Of a stretch of DNA of 18,359 bases, positions 7,298 to 14,870 are shown piece after piece (position 1 is the stretch's first letter; every line of letters starts with the position of its first letter). Made by a program: the position numbers and the translations under genes. Source of the stretch: JAXGTD01 sp040775095 (GTDB lineage Bacteria; Pseudomonadota; Gammaproteobacteria; Chromatiales; Chromatiaceae); assembly GCA_040775095.1 (NCBI GenBank), contig JAXGTD010000089.1, positions 1 through 18,359 on the forward strand, read 5' to 3'. The notes under the pieces were generated by a model. It was given only the letters and a program-made list of their open reading frames with translations, ran no database searches and had not been told where the DNA came from.

Positions 7298-10200
7298 CCG
7301 GGGTCAGGGGCCACCGCGAGGATCTCATCGGGCTGTTCGCCCACCATAAGGTCGCCGCCAATCTGCTGATGATCATCATGATCATGAGCGGCGCCTTTGC
7401 GTTGGATCGGCTCAACGTCCAGTTCTTTCCCACGTTCGATCTGGACATCGTCAGCGTGCGCGTGGTCTGGTCCGGTGCCAGTGCCGAGGACGTCGAGGAC
7501 GGCATTACCAATCCGCTCGAGCAGCGTCTGCGCACCGTCGATGGCCTCGACAAGATGACGTCGACGTCCAGCCAGGGCGTGTCCTCCATCACCATGGAAT
7601 TCGAGGAAGGCACCGACTCGCTGCTGGCCCTCGACCAGGTACGGCGCTTCGTCGACGAGTTTCGCAACTTCCCGCAGGACGCGGAGAAGCCCCAGGTGGC
7701 CCTGGTCACCCGTTACGAGCAGGTCGCGCGCCTGCTGCTGACCGGGTTGAGCGAACCGGCGGAGATTCGCCGGCTGGCGCGCCGCTTCGAGACCGAGTTG
7801 CTCGCCCGTGGTATCGACAAGGTCGACATCACCGGGCTGCCCGAGGAGGAGATCCAGATCCAGGTCGACAACGACCGGCTGCAGCAGCTCGGGCTCGGAC
7901 TGGACGATATCGGCCGGCGTGTGGCCGACTTCAGCCGCGACCTGCCCGCCGGGGCCGTGGGCCGTGGCGAGGGTGCGCGCGAGCTGCGCAGCCTTGGCAA
8001 GCGCCGCGACGCGCTGGAGTTCGCCAGTATCCCGATCAAGACCGAGGCGCAGTTGCGCGTCGATCTGGGTGATATCGCCGTCATCGAGCGTCGCCCCGGC
8101 GACGGCGAGGTGGCGCTCACCCTCGGCGGCGAGCCGACGGTGGAGATGGTGCTGCAGCGCGCCGAGAAGGGCGATACGCTCAAGGCCGCCAAGATCCTCG
8201 AGGATTGGCTCGCGGACACCCGCCCGACGCTGCCGCCGGGTGTCGAGCTGACCGTTTACGACGCCTCCTGGGAGCTGGTGCGCGACCGCATCATGCTGCT
8301 GGTCCGAAACGGGGCGAGCGGGTTGGTCCTGGTGGTCGCGATCCTGTACCTGTTTCTCACCGGCCGGGTCGCGTTCTGGGTGGCCTGGGGGATCCCGGTG
8401 TCGTTCGCCGCGACGCTGTTCATCCTGTACCTGACCGGCGGCAGCATCAATATGATCAGCCTGTTCGCGTTGATCATGGCGCTGGGCATCATCGTCGACG
8501 ATGCGATCGTCGTGGGCGAGGACGCGATGGCCCACTATCAAATGGGCGAGGATCCCCTGCTCGCCGCCGAGGGGGGCGCCCGGCGTATGCTGGCACCGGT
8601 GATCGCCTCGTCGATGACCACGGTCGCCGCCTTCCTGCCGTTGATGCTCGTGGGCGGGCGGATCGGCAATATCCTCGGTGCGATCCCGGTGGTCATCATC
8701 TGCGTGATCCTGGCCTCCCTGGTGGAGAGCTTCCTGGTCCTGCCCGGGCATCTGCGGCATGCCTTCGTGCATTCACACAAGGTGACTGCCGGTTCCCTGC
8801 GCGGGCGCCTCGACCGCGGCTTCGACTGGTTCCGTGATCGCGTATTCCGGCCCGTCGCCGCGGGCGCGATCCGGCACCGTTTCACCACCGTCGCGGTGGC
8901 CGTGGCGCTGCTGATCGTCACCATCGGCCTGGTTGCCGGTGGGCGGCTGAGCTTCGTGTTCTTCCCGACGCCCGAGCCACAGGTCGTGTATGCGAACGCC
9001 ACCTTCGTTGCCGGCACGCCACGTGCCCGGGTGGACGCATTCCTCGGGCATCTCGAGCAGACCCTGTACGAGACAGAACGCGCGTTCGACAAGGGGCGGT
9101 TGATCAATCTCGTCGTCACCTCCCATGGCGCGAAGACCGGCGAGCGCGCCAGTGCCAGTGCCGACCAGCTCGGTGGGCTGCAGATCGAGCTCACCGAGCC
9201 CGATGCCCGCCAAGTGCGCAACACCGACCTGATCCGGGCCTGGCGTGAGCGCATCGCGATGCCGGCCGGGCTCGAGAGCCTGAACATCACCTCGCGCCGC
9301 GTCGGTCCGCCCGGGCGTGACCTGACCATCCGCCTCACCGGCGCCGACGCGGATGCGCTCAAGGCCGCGGCGCTCGAGCTCTCGGAAGCGCTGGGCGGGA
9401 TCGAGGGCGTGCTCGAGGTCGAGGACGACATGGCCTACGGGCGCGAGCAGTTGATCTACTCGCTGACCCCGGTGGGCGAGGCGCTGGGCCTGACCGTCGC
9501 CGGTCTTGGTCAGCAATTGCGCACCGCCTTCGATGGTCAGCTGGTGCAGATCTTCCAGGATGGATCCGACGAGGTCGAGGTCCGGGTCAAGCTTCCGGAG
9601 GCGGAACGGGCGCAGCTGAGCAGCCTTTACCGGCTCAATGTGCGCACGCCAGGGGGCGCCTCGGTGCCCCTCGCGTCGGTTGCGCAATGGCGCTCTCAGC
9701 GCGGGTTCGAGGTGCTGCGTCATGCCGACGGCCAGCTCGCGGTGGAGGTGACCGCCGATGTCGACAGCACGGTCAACAATACCGACCGCATCATCGCGGC
9801 GCTGGAGGCACCGGACGGCCCACTCCAGCAACTGCGGCTCGACTACGGGATCGACCATTCCTTCGAGGGGCGCTCCGCCGATCAACGCGACACCCTCTCA
9901 GACATGCGCAAGGGCCTGATTCTCGGTCTGATCCTGATCTACCTGATCCTGGCCTGGGTGTTCGCGTCGTATGGCTGGCCGCTGGTGGTCATGGCCGTGA
10001 TCCCCTTCGGCCTCACCGGGGCGTTGATCGGTCACTGGGTGATGGGGATCGACATGACCATCCTGTCGCTGTTTGGCATGTTTGGCCTCTCGGGCATCGT
10101 CGTGAACGACTCGATCATCCTGGTCAGCTTCTACAAACAGCTGCGCGGCACGGGCGTGTCGGTCACCGATGCGCTGGTGGACGCCGCCTGCCTGCGCCTG

Positions 10201-10464
10201 CGCGCCGTGCTGCTCACCTCGCTGACGACCATCGCGGGTCTGATGCCGCTGCTGTTCGAGAAGTCCTTCCAGGCGCAGTTCCTGATCCCGATGGCCACCT
10301 CGATCGCCTTCGGGCTGGCCTTCTCCACGCTGTTGGTGCTGCTCGTCATCCCGTCGCTGCTGTCGCTGCATGAGAGCGCGCATGCCCGCCTGCGCCGGCT
10401 GTTCGGGCGCGAGGCGGAGCCCGAGTCGATCTCTGACGCGCGGGCGGAGAAGGGCACGACCTGA
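7294..10464 (+). CDS. RND-family efflux pump (AcrB-type permease)
   Basis: Proton-driven tripartite efflux transporter in the inner membrane, 1056 residues, the usual length. Layout follows the duplicated RND plan. Membrane helix 1 is near residues 19-37, followed by a porter domain starting LNVQFFPTFDLDIV. Helices 2-6 lie at about 330-490, helix 7 near 530-550, then the second porter domain, and helices 8-12 at about 868-1032. The proton-relay aspartates are present in helix 4 (IIVDDAIVVGEDA, Asp402-Asp403, matching AcrB Asp407-Asp408). In helix 10 the motif is GIVVNDSIIL, with Asn938-Asp939 where AcrB has Lys940-Asn941. The start GTG overlaps the adaptor stop by 4 nt. No outer-membrane channel gene or TetR-type regulator is adjacent, so a TolC-like protein encoded elsewhere is expected. 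Substrate cannot be inferred; the sequence resembles multidrug (HAE) pumps more than heavy-metal CzcA pumps. Confidence 0.95.
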   Translation: MTGVRGHREDLIGLFAHHKVAANLLMIIMIMSGAFALDRLNVQFFPTFDLDIVSVRVVWSGASAEDVEDGITNPLEQRLRTVDGLDKMTSTSSQGVSSITMEFEEGTDSLLALDQVRRFVDEFRNFPQDAEKPQVALVTRYEQVARLLLTGLSEPAEIRRLARRFETELLARGIDKVDITGLPEEEIQIQVDNDRLQQLGLGLDDIGRRVADFSRDLPAGAVGRGEGARELRSLGKRRDALEFASIPIKTEAQLRVDLGDIAVIERRPGDGEVALTLGGEPTVEMVLQRAEKGDTLKAAKILEDWLADTRPTLPPGVELTVYDASWELVRDRIMLLVRNGASGLVLVVAILYLFLTGRVAFWVAWGIPVSFAATLFILYLTGGSINMISLFALIMALGIIVDDAIVVGEDAMAHYQMGEDPLLAAEGGARRMLAPVIASSMTTVAAFLPLMLVGGRIGNILGAIPVVIICVILASLVESFLVLPGHLRHAFVHSHKVTAGSLRGRLDRGFDWFRDRVFRPVAAGAIRHRFTTVAVAVALLIVTIGLVAGGRLSFVFFPTPEPQVVYANATFVAGTPRARVDAFLGHLEQTLYETERAFDKGRLINLVVTSHGAKTGERASASADQLGGLQIELTEPDARQVRNTDLIRAWRERIAMPAGLESLNITSRRVGPPGRDLTIRLTGADADALKAAALELSEALGGIEGVLEVEDDMAYGREQLIYSLTPVGEALGLTVAGLGQQLRTAFDGQLVQIFQDGSDEVEVRVKLPEAERAQLSSLYRLNVRTPGGASVPLASVAQWRSQRGFEVLRHADGQLAVEVTADVDSTVNNTDRIIAALEAPDGPLQQLRLDYGIDHSFEGRSADQRDTLSDMRKGLILGLILIYLILAWVFASYGWPLVVMAVIPFGLTGALIGHWVMGIDMTILSLFGMFGLSGIVVNDSIILVSFYKQLRGTGVSVTDALVDAACLRLRAVLLTSLTTIAGLMPLLFEKSFQAQFLIPMATSIAFGLAFSTLLVLLVIPSLLSLHESAHARLRRLFGREAEPESISDARAEKGTT

Positions 10465-10684
10465 GAGATGGCTCGCATCGACGTCCCCGGCGCGGGTCCG
10501 CGAGAGCGGGCCAGGCCCGTCATCGCAAGCCACTGAAGAGCGCACGACGGGAAGCCCTTTTTCCCGGGATGCGGCGGCAATTGCCATTTCGCGCGGACAA
10601 GCACGACCGGGTCGGGGCAGAATCGGCGTACCGGACCGGGGCTCGGTCCGTCCTGTCGACAATCCGCAAGGGAGGCCTCCTGGC
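10465..10684. other. Intergenic region with hairpins after the RND pump gene
   Basis: 220 nt with three short dyads: CGGGCC A GGCCCG (10507-10519); CGGGAA with TTCCCG (10548-10553 and 10561-10566, 7-nt loop); and a perfect 7-bp stem CGGACCG, loop GGGCT, CGGTCCG (10632-10650). None is followed by a T-run, so they may end or protect the efflux transcript, or fold in the leader of the next gene. The ribosome site of the next gene, GGGAGG, is at 10670-10675. Confidence 0.4.
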
Positions 10685-12094
10685 ATGAGCGCGTCTTTGT
10701 CCCCGCGTTTGCGGTGGTGGTTGTCCGTGTTGTTCTTGACCCTGTCCCCGGGCGCGCTCGCGCTGGCGGCGCCGGGGTCCGCTCCGGCACCGGCTTCAGC
10801 GCCGGCCCTGGCCTCGGGCCCGGGACAGGCCAGGATCGACTGGGTCACGAGCGAGGGCGGCGCGGGGCCGCGCGTGCAGCTGTACTTTTTTTGGTCGAAG
10901 CGCTGTCCGCACTGCCGCAAGGCACTGCCGTTTGTCGACGGGCTGGACAAGGAGCTCGACTGGCTCGATGTCCATACCTACGAGATCACCTCCAGCCGCG
11001 CCAATGTGGCCCGCTACATCGAGATGGCCGGGAAGCTCGGCCACGACGCGCGCGCGGTGCCGGCCTTTTTTATCTGCGAACGCATGCTCACCGGCTACGA
11101 CAGCCCCGATGGCATCGGCGCACAGATCCGCAAGCTCGCGCAGCTGTGCCGGCCACTGCCGGCCGGGGGTGGCGCGCGGGCGGCGACCGTCGCCGGCGTT
11201 GGTGGCGCCGCGGCCCCGGCCATCGGCGATGCCTCCGCGGCGGCCGATGCCGAGTCGCGGCTCAGCATCCCGATGCTCGGCGAGATCGACGCCCGGGCGA
11301 TGTCGCTGCCGTTGTTCACGCTGCTGATCGCCGGACTGGATGCGTTCAATCCCTGTGCCTTCTTCGTGCTGCTGTTTCTGCTCAGCCTGATGGTCCATGC
11401 CCGCAGCCGCGCGCGCATGCTCCTGGTCGGTGGGACCTTCGTGTTCTTCTCGGGGCTGGTCTATTTCCTGTTCATGGCCGCCTGGCTGAATCTGTTCTTG
11501 GTGGTCGGCGGGGCGCCGGTGGTGACGCTGATCGCGGGGCTGGTCGCGGTGCTCATCGGCGTGCTGAACGTCAAAGACTTCTTCTGGTTTCAGCACGGCC
11601 CCAGTCTCGCGATCCCGGAAGGTGCGAAACCCGGCCTGTTCCGGCGGGTGCGCGGGCTCATCAGCGCCGAGAGCCTGGGTACGATGCTCATCGGCACCGT
11701 CGCGTTGGCCTTGGCCGCGAACAGCTATGAGCTGCTCTGCACGGCCGGTTTCCCGATGGTCTACACCCGGGTACTCACGCTAAACGCCCTGTCGGGCTGG
11801 GGTTATTACGGCTGGCTGCTGCTGTATAACCTGATCTACGTGTTGCCGCTGCTGGCAATCGTGTTGGCGTTCACCTTCACGCTCGGCGCGCGCAAGCTCA
11901 GCGAGCACCAAGGCCGGGTGTTGAAGCTGCTCTCCGGCACAATGATGCTCGGCCTGGGCCTGGTGATGTTGTTCGCGCCGTTGTGGCTGAACAGTCCCTG
12001 GGTGGGGGTCGGCCTGCTGCTGCTCGCCGCGGCCGTGACGCTGGTTGCAATGTGGCTGACCCGCGGCGCTGATGCCCGGCAGGAATCGACCTGA
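10685..12094 (+). CDS. Thioredoxin-domain / DsbD-CcdA-like membrane fusion protein
   Basis: 469 residues with two modules. Residues 1-28 are a signal peptide or first membrane helix, followed by a Pro/Ala-rich linker (29-48). Residues 63-155 are a thioredoxin/glutaredoxin-like domain with the redox motif CPHC (Cys74, Cys77), a cis-proline (VPAFF, Pro126) and further cysteines 131 and 155. After a Gly/Ala-rich linker (159-193) come about six to seven membrane helices (210-458). These carry two cysteines in DsbD/CcdA-like settings: Cys224 in DAFNPCAFF and Cys352 in NSYELLCTAGFP. By analogy with DsbD and CcdA, the membrane pair would take electrons from cytoplasmic thioredoxin and pass them to the fused periplasmic CPHC domain; substrate unknown. 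The start ATG has GGGAGG 9 nt upstream; the frame is also open further upstream but only through the noncoding gap. The downstream neighbour is convergent, with 6 nt between stops. Confidence 0.85.
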   Translation: MSASLSPRLRWWLSVLFLTLSPGALALAAPGSAPAPASAPALASGPGQARIDWVTSEGGAGPRVQLYFFWSKRCPHCRKALPFVDGLDKELDWLDVHTYEITSSRANVARYIEMAGKLGHDARAVPAFFICERMLTGYDSPDGIGAQIRKLAQLCRPLPAGGGARAATVAGVGGAAAPAIGDASAAADAESRLSIPMLGEIDARAMSLPLFTLLIAGLDAFNPCAFFVLLFLLSLMVHARSRARMLLVGGTFVFFSGLVYFLFMAAWLNLFLVVGGAPVVTLIAGLVAVLIGVLNVKDFFWFQHGPSLAIPEGAKPGLFRRVRGLISAESLGTMLIGTVALALAANSYELLCTAGFPMVYTRVLTLNALSGWGYYGWLLLYNLIYVLPLLAIVLAFTFTLGARKLSEHQGRVLKLLSGTMMLGLGLVMLFAPLWLNSPWVGVGLLLLAAAVTLVAMWLTRGADARQEST

Positions 12095-12100
12095 CGTCTG

Positions 12101-12391
12101 TTATTTGAACAGCTCGTCGGCGGCCCGGCGCAGGTCCTGCGTCGGCGTCGTCGTGCCGGCCGGGGTCCGGGTCGGCTCGAAGAACGGACAGAAATTGGCG
12201 CGGTCCTTGGCCGCGACCGGCTCCGCCATCGGCTCGACGCAGTCGTTGGGTCGGCCACGGGCAAAGAAACGACAGTTCAGGCAGACCCGTGTCGGCTTGG
12301 AGCAGCCCAGGCAGGCGGTCTCGCGGCCATAGTCCGCCCTGGTCAGGTCGCGCCCGCAATGCCAGCAGCGGCCAATGATGTCCAGGCTCAT
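12101..12391 (-). CDS. Small zinc-ribbon-like protein with eight cysteines
   Basis: 96 residues, cytoplasmic, no signal or membrane segment. The cysteines are paired: CWHC (9-12), CLGC (27-30) and CLNC (37-40), then Cys51 and Cys68 in NDCVEP and NFCPFF. The first two CxxC pairs look like a zinc ribbon, and the third pair with Cys51/Cys68 could bind a second metal. The segment around NFCPFFEP resembles small conserved hypothetical proteins of proteobacteria, but I do not know a function. GGGAGGAG lies 5 nt before the ATG at 12391; the frame is open further upstream, but that part is Arg-rich and lacks a ribosome site. It converges on the thioredoxin/DsbD-like gene with only 6 nt between the stop codons, so the two may share a terminator or interfere with each other. 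Confidence 0.8.
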   Translation of the reverse strand: MSLDIIGRCWHCGRDLTRADYGRETACLGCSKPTRVCLNCRFFARGRPNDCVEPMAEPVAAKDRANFCPFFEPTRTPAGTTTPTQDLRRAADELFK

Positions 12392-12525
12392 GATCGCTCC
12401 TCCCGGTCGCGCGCGGACCGGTCTCGTTTGGGGGGTGCGCCGATCGACACGGGGATCATAGCCCCGCCGCTCGTGGGTTGTCAGCGCCCGGCGGGGTCGG
12501 TCGCCCTGGATACGCGACCGTGACC

Positions 12526-12555
12526 GGCCAACAATGGCCAATCCGCAATGGCCAA
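12526..12555. repeat. Short direct repeats GGCCAA / CAATGGCCAA in a divergent promoter region
   Basis: CAATGGCCAA occurs twice (12532-12541 and 12546-12555, 14 nt apart), preceded by a third GGCCAA at 12526. The core TGGCCA is itself palindromic. They lie between the divergent zinc-ribbon and MFS genes, where a regulator site would be expected. Binding is not shown. Confidence 0.45.
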
Positions 12556-12605
12556 CCAACCGCGCGGGAGGCCCGGTGCCTCCTCGCAAACGGCGCTGTC
12601 GCGCC

Positions 12606-12611
12606 AGGGAG
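12606..12611 (+). promoter_or_regulatory. Ribosome binding site that sets the MFS start
   Basis: AGGGAG ends 5 nt before the GTG at 12617. The in-frame ATG at 12548 has no purine-rich site in front of it and lies within the direct repeats. This favours the downstream GTG start. Confidence 0.55.
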
Positions 12612-12616
12612 TGCCC

Positions 12617-13819
12617 GTGTTCGATCAGCCCCGCCCCACGACGGTGCTCGGTTCCGGCATCTTCGGCCTGATCCTGACCCTTGGCGTCGCCCGATTCGCC
12701 TACACCCCGATGTTGCCGTACATGCAGGCCCAGACCGGGATGGGTGATGCGCTGGCCGGCTGGCTGGCGGGGTGGAACTACCTCGGCTATCTGTCCGGCC
12801 TGCTGTTGGTGACGCGGCTGAAGAACCTGATGCGCAAGGACCGCCTCTATCGGCTCGGTCTGCTGTTGGCGGTGCTGACCACCTGGATGATGGGCCTCGG
12901 GGAGTCGTCACTGATCTGGGGCGCAAGCCGCTATCTGGCCGGCTTGAGCAGCGCGGCCGGTCTGATGCTCGGCTCTGGACTGATCCTTAACTGGCTCATC
13001 CGGCACGACCACCGCGGTGAGCTGGGCCTGCATTTCAGTGGTCTGGGGTTCGGCATCGTGGCCGGCGGTGTGCTGGTGCAGGTCAGCGCGCCCTGGCTCG
13101 ACTGGCAGGGGCAGTGGCTCGCGCTCGGCACCGTCGGCGCGCTGCTGCTGATCCCGGCCTGGCTCTGGCTGCCGCGACCGGATCAGGGTACGCCGATGGA
13201 GGCGCGCCACCTGGAGGCCGGGCGTGAGCCGCCGCCGGCCTGGCTCTGGCTGCTGCAGGGGGCCTACCTCTGCGCCGGTTTCGGCTACGTCATCAATGCC
13301 ACGTTCACCGTGCTGATCACCGAGCAGCAGCCGGCGCTGGCGGGGCAGGGGGGGCTCATGTGGCTGCTGGTCGGCGTCGCCGCGATTCCGGCGCCGGTGC
13401 TGTGGGATCGGGCCGCCCGGCGTGTCGGCTATCTGCGGGCGCTGCAGATCGCCTTCGTGCTGCAGATCATCGGCATCCTGTTGCCGGTGCTCAGTGACTC
13501 CCTGAGCGCCGCGGTCGCGAGTGCGCTGCTGTTTGGCGCCACCTTCATTGGCATCGTCTCCCTGGTGCTCACCATGGTCGGCGTGCGCTATCCGTCGCAC
13601 CCGGCCAGCATCATGGCGCGTCTCACCCTCGGCTACGGCCTGGCCCAGATCATCGGCCCCATCGTCGCGGGCGAGATGGCCGAGATCACCGGTCGGTTCG
13701 ACGGCTCTCTGCTTCTGGTCGCGGGCCTGATGGTGCTGGGCCTGCTGTGCCTGGCGGCGATGGGCCGCGTCGTGATGGCGGGCCCGGTCCCGGTCGTCGA
13801 GCCGGGAGACCGCGCTTGA
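12617..13819 (+). CDS. YbfB/YjiJ-type major facilitator superfamily transporter
   Basis: 400 residues from the preferred GTG start; an in-frame ATG at 12548 would add 23 residues (423 total). About twelve membrane helices are apparent. The first helix ends in LGVARFAYTPMLPYMQ (residues 22-37), the signature of the YbfB/MFS_4 group (GxxRFxxTPxLPxM). It is followed by AGWLAGWNYLGYLSGLL and, after helix 3, the basic loop RLKNLMRKDRLYRLG. The central loop (RPDQGTPMEARHLEAGREPP) separates the two six-helix halves. YbfB-like proteins are predicted exporters or uptake carriers with mostly unknown substrate, and nothing here narrows it. The gene is divergent from the zinc-ribbon gene and followed 163 nt later by ribE, which probably has its own promoter. 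Confidence 0.85.
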   Translation: MFDQPRPTTVLGSGIFGLILTLGVARFAYTPMLPYMQAQTGMGDALAGWLAGWNYLGYLSGLLLVTRLKNLMRKDRLYRLGLLLAVLTTWMMGLGESSLIWGASRYLAGLSSAAGLMLGSGLILNWLIRHDHRGELGLHFSGLGFGIVAGGVLVQVSAPWLDWQGQWLALGTVGALLLIPAWLWLPRPDQGTPMEARHLEAGREPPPAWLWLLQGAYLCAGFGYVINATFTVLITEQQPALAGQGGLMWLLVGVAAIPAPVLWDRAARRVGYLRALQIAFVLQIIGILLPVLSDSLSAAVASALLFGATFIGIVSLVLTMVGVRYPSHPASIMARLTLGYGLAQIIGPIVAGEMAEITGRFDGSLLLVAGLMVLGLLCLAAMGRVVMAGPVPVVEPGDRA

Positions 13820-13894
13820 CCACCGCGCGCGTGGCACGGGTCGCCCGGGCCTGGCGGCGTTGGTCGGCTAAGACAGCGCTGCCGGCCTCGCCGG

Positions 13895-13923
13895 TTCACC
13901 CCAAACGCGACAGTCTGTAAGAT
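13895..13923 (+). promoter_or_regulatory. Candidate sigma-70 promoter of ribE
   Basis: TTCACC (13895-13900) and TAAGAT (13918-13923) are separated by exactly 17 nt. Each matches four of six consensus bases, and transcription would begin near 13930, about 50 nt before the ribE ATG. A match by eye only. I see no FMN-riboswitch-like leader in the 163-nt gap. Confidence 0.35.
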
Positions 13924-13982
13924 GGGCAGGGCGTGGTCTGTCATCCGCCGCGCTGCAGTTCCAGTAGCGGGAGGCCAGAGGC

Positions 13983-14642
13983 ATGTTTACCGGAATCATC
14001 CAGGCCATCGGCGAGATCGAGGGGCTGGAGCCCCGCGGCGGTGATGTCCGCGTCAGCGTCCGCGCCGGGAAGCTCGATCTGGCGTCGGCCGCGGTCGGTG
14101 ACAGCATCGCCGTCAATGGCGTGTGTCTGACCGCGGTGGAGGTCGGTGGCGGGCGATTCGCCGCGGATGTCTCGCGAGAGACCCTGTCGCTGACCACCCT
14201 GGGCGGCCTCTCCCGGGGGGGGCGCGTCAACCTGGAGACCGCGTTGACGCTCTCGACCCCGCTGGGCGGTCATCTCGTGAGCGGGCATGTCGACGGTGTG
14301 GGCACCGTGCTCGAGGTCCGCGACGACGCGCGCTCGCGGCGCCTGCAGATCCACGCCCCGGGGGAGTTGGCGCGCTATATCTCGCGCAAGGGATCGATCT
14401 GCGTCGATGGCGCCAGCCTGACCGTCAACGAGGTCAAGTGCGCGGTGTTCGACCTGAACATCGTCCCGCACACCCTCACCGAGACCATCATCGGCGACTA
14501 CAAGTCCGGCAGCCGGGTCAATCTCGAGGTCGACCTGATTGCCCGCTACCTGGAGCGGCTCATCCTGGGTGAGCACGCCTGCGACCACGATGTGAGCATC
14601 ATCACGGAAGAGTTTTTGGCCCGCCATGGGTTTATGAAGTAG
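13983..14642 (+). CDS. ribE: Riboflavin synthase (alpha chain)
   Basis: Joins two molecules of 6,7-dimethyl-8-ribityllumazine to give riboflavin and the pyrimidine precursor; acts in the cytoplasm as a trimer. 219 residues, the usual length, made of two similar lumazine-binding barrels. Barrel 1 begins MFTGIIQAIGEIEGLE and contains VNGVCLTAVEV (44-54, with conserved Cys48). Barrel 2 begins near residue 98 with LVSGHVDGVGTVLEV and contains VDGASLTVNEV (141-151). The motif NIVPHTLTET (159-168) and the C-terminal helix NLEVDLIARYLERL (180-193) complete the family pattern. GGGAGG at 13969-13974 precedes the ATG by 8 nt. Other rib genes (ribD, ribBA, ribH) are not in the window, so it seems separate from any rib operon. 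Called ribC in E. coli naming. Confidence 0.97.
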   Translation: MFTGIIQAIGEIEGLEPRGGDVRVSVRAGKLDLASAAVGDSIAVNGVCLTAVEVGGGRFAADVSRETLSLTTLGGLSRGGRVNLETALTLSTPLGGHLVSGHVDGVGTVLEVRDDARSRRLQIHAPGELARYISRKGSICVDGASLTVNEVKCAVFDLNIVPHTLTETIIGDYKSGSRVNLEVDLIARYLERLILGEHACDHDVSIITEEFLARHGFMK

Positions 14643-14673
14643 GCGAGGCATTGGGAATGGGCCGATCGCCCCC

Positions 14674-14688
14674 GGCCTCGGCGAGGCC
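14674..14688 (+). terminator. GC-rich hairpin after ribE, weak terminator candidate
   Basis: Perfect 6-bp stem GGCCTC, loop GGC, GAGGCC, 31 nt after the ribE stop. No T-run follows, so it may only stabilise or punctuate the transcript. Confidence 0.35.
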
Positions 14689-14710
14689 ACGCCGGCCGAC
14701 GCGATCCTCA

Positions 14711-14792
14711 TTGAGGTTCGCCTTCAAGGGGCACCGGCAGGAGCATAGCCGGGCCCTGTGACTGCCGGTGCGACAATGAAGGCGGGCGTCAA
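14711..14792. repeat. Large interrupted inverted repeat between ribE and the DsrC-like operon
   Basis: Nested arms form one long imperfect hairpin. Inner: GCACCGGCAG (14731-14740) with CTGCCGGTGC (14762-14771), 10 bp perfect. Outer: CGCCTTCA (14719-14726) with TGAAGGCG (14777-14784), 8 bp perfect, across a 4/5-nt internal loop. Beyond these are G-T and G-C pairs, then TTGA (14711-14714) with TCAA (14789-14792). The apical loop is 21 nt. Neither strand has a T-run beside it, so it is not a standard terminator. It could be a structured RNA, a dispersed palindromic repeat or a 3'-end stabiliser. Confidence 0.6.
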
Positions 14793-14844
14793 CACAAGTC
14801 AGCCGGTATGAGATGAGGCAGAAACCGCATTGGCCAAGGACGGG

Positions 14845-14866
14845 AAACCCCCCGTTTTGCCGGGGG
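14845..14866 (-). terminator. Terminator of the DsrC-like operon
   Basis: CCCCCG (14849-14854), loop TTTTGC, CGGGGG (14861-14866): a perfect 6-bp GC stem beginning 4 nt after the stop codon of the 69-residue gene on the minus strand. It is followed there by a short TTT (14847-14845). The T-run is short, but the position directly after the last gene supports an intrinsic terminator. Confidence 0.55.
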
Positions 14867-14870
14867 ATGG

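Noticed and set aside
7291..9885. Two long minus-strand frames opposite the RND pump
   Set aside because: The sense strand encodes a complete RND pump with helix 4 and helix 10 motifs. The antisense translations are His/Asp/Arg/Gln-rich shadows.
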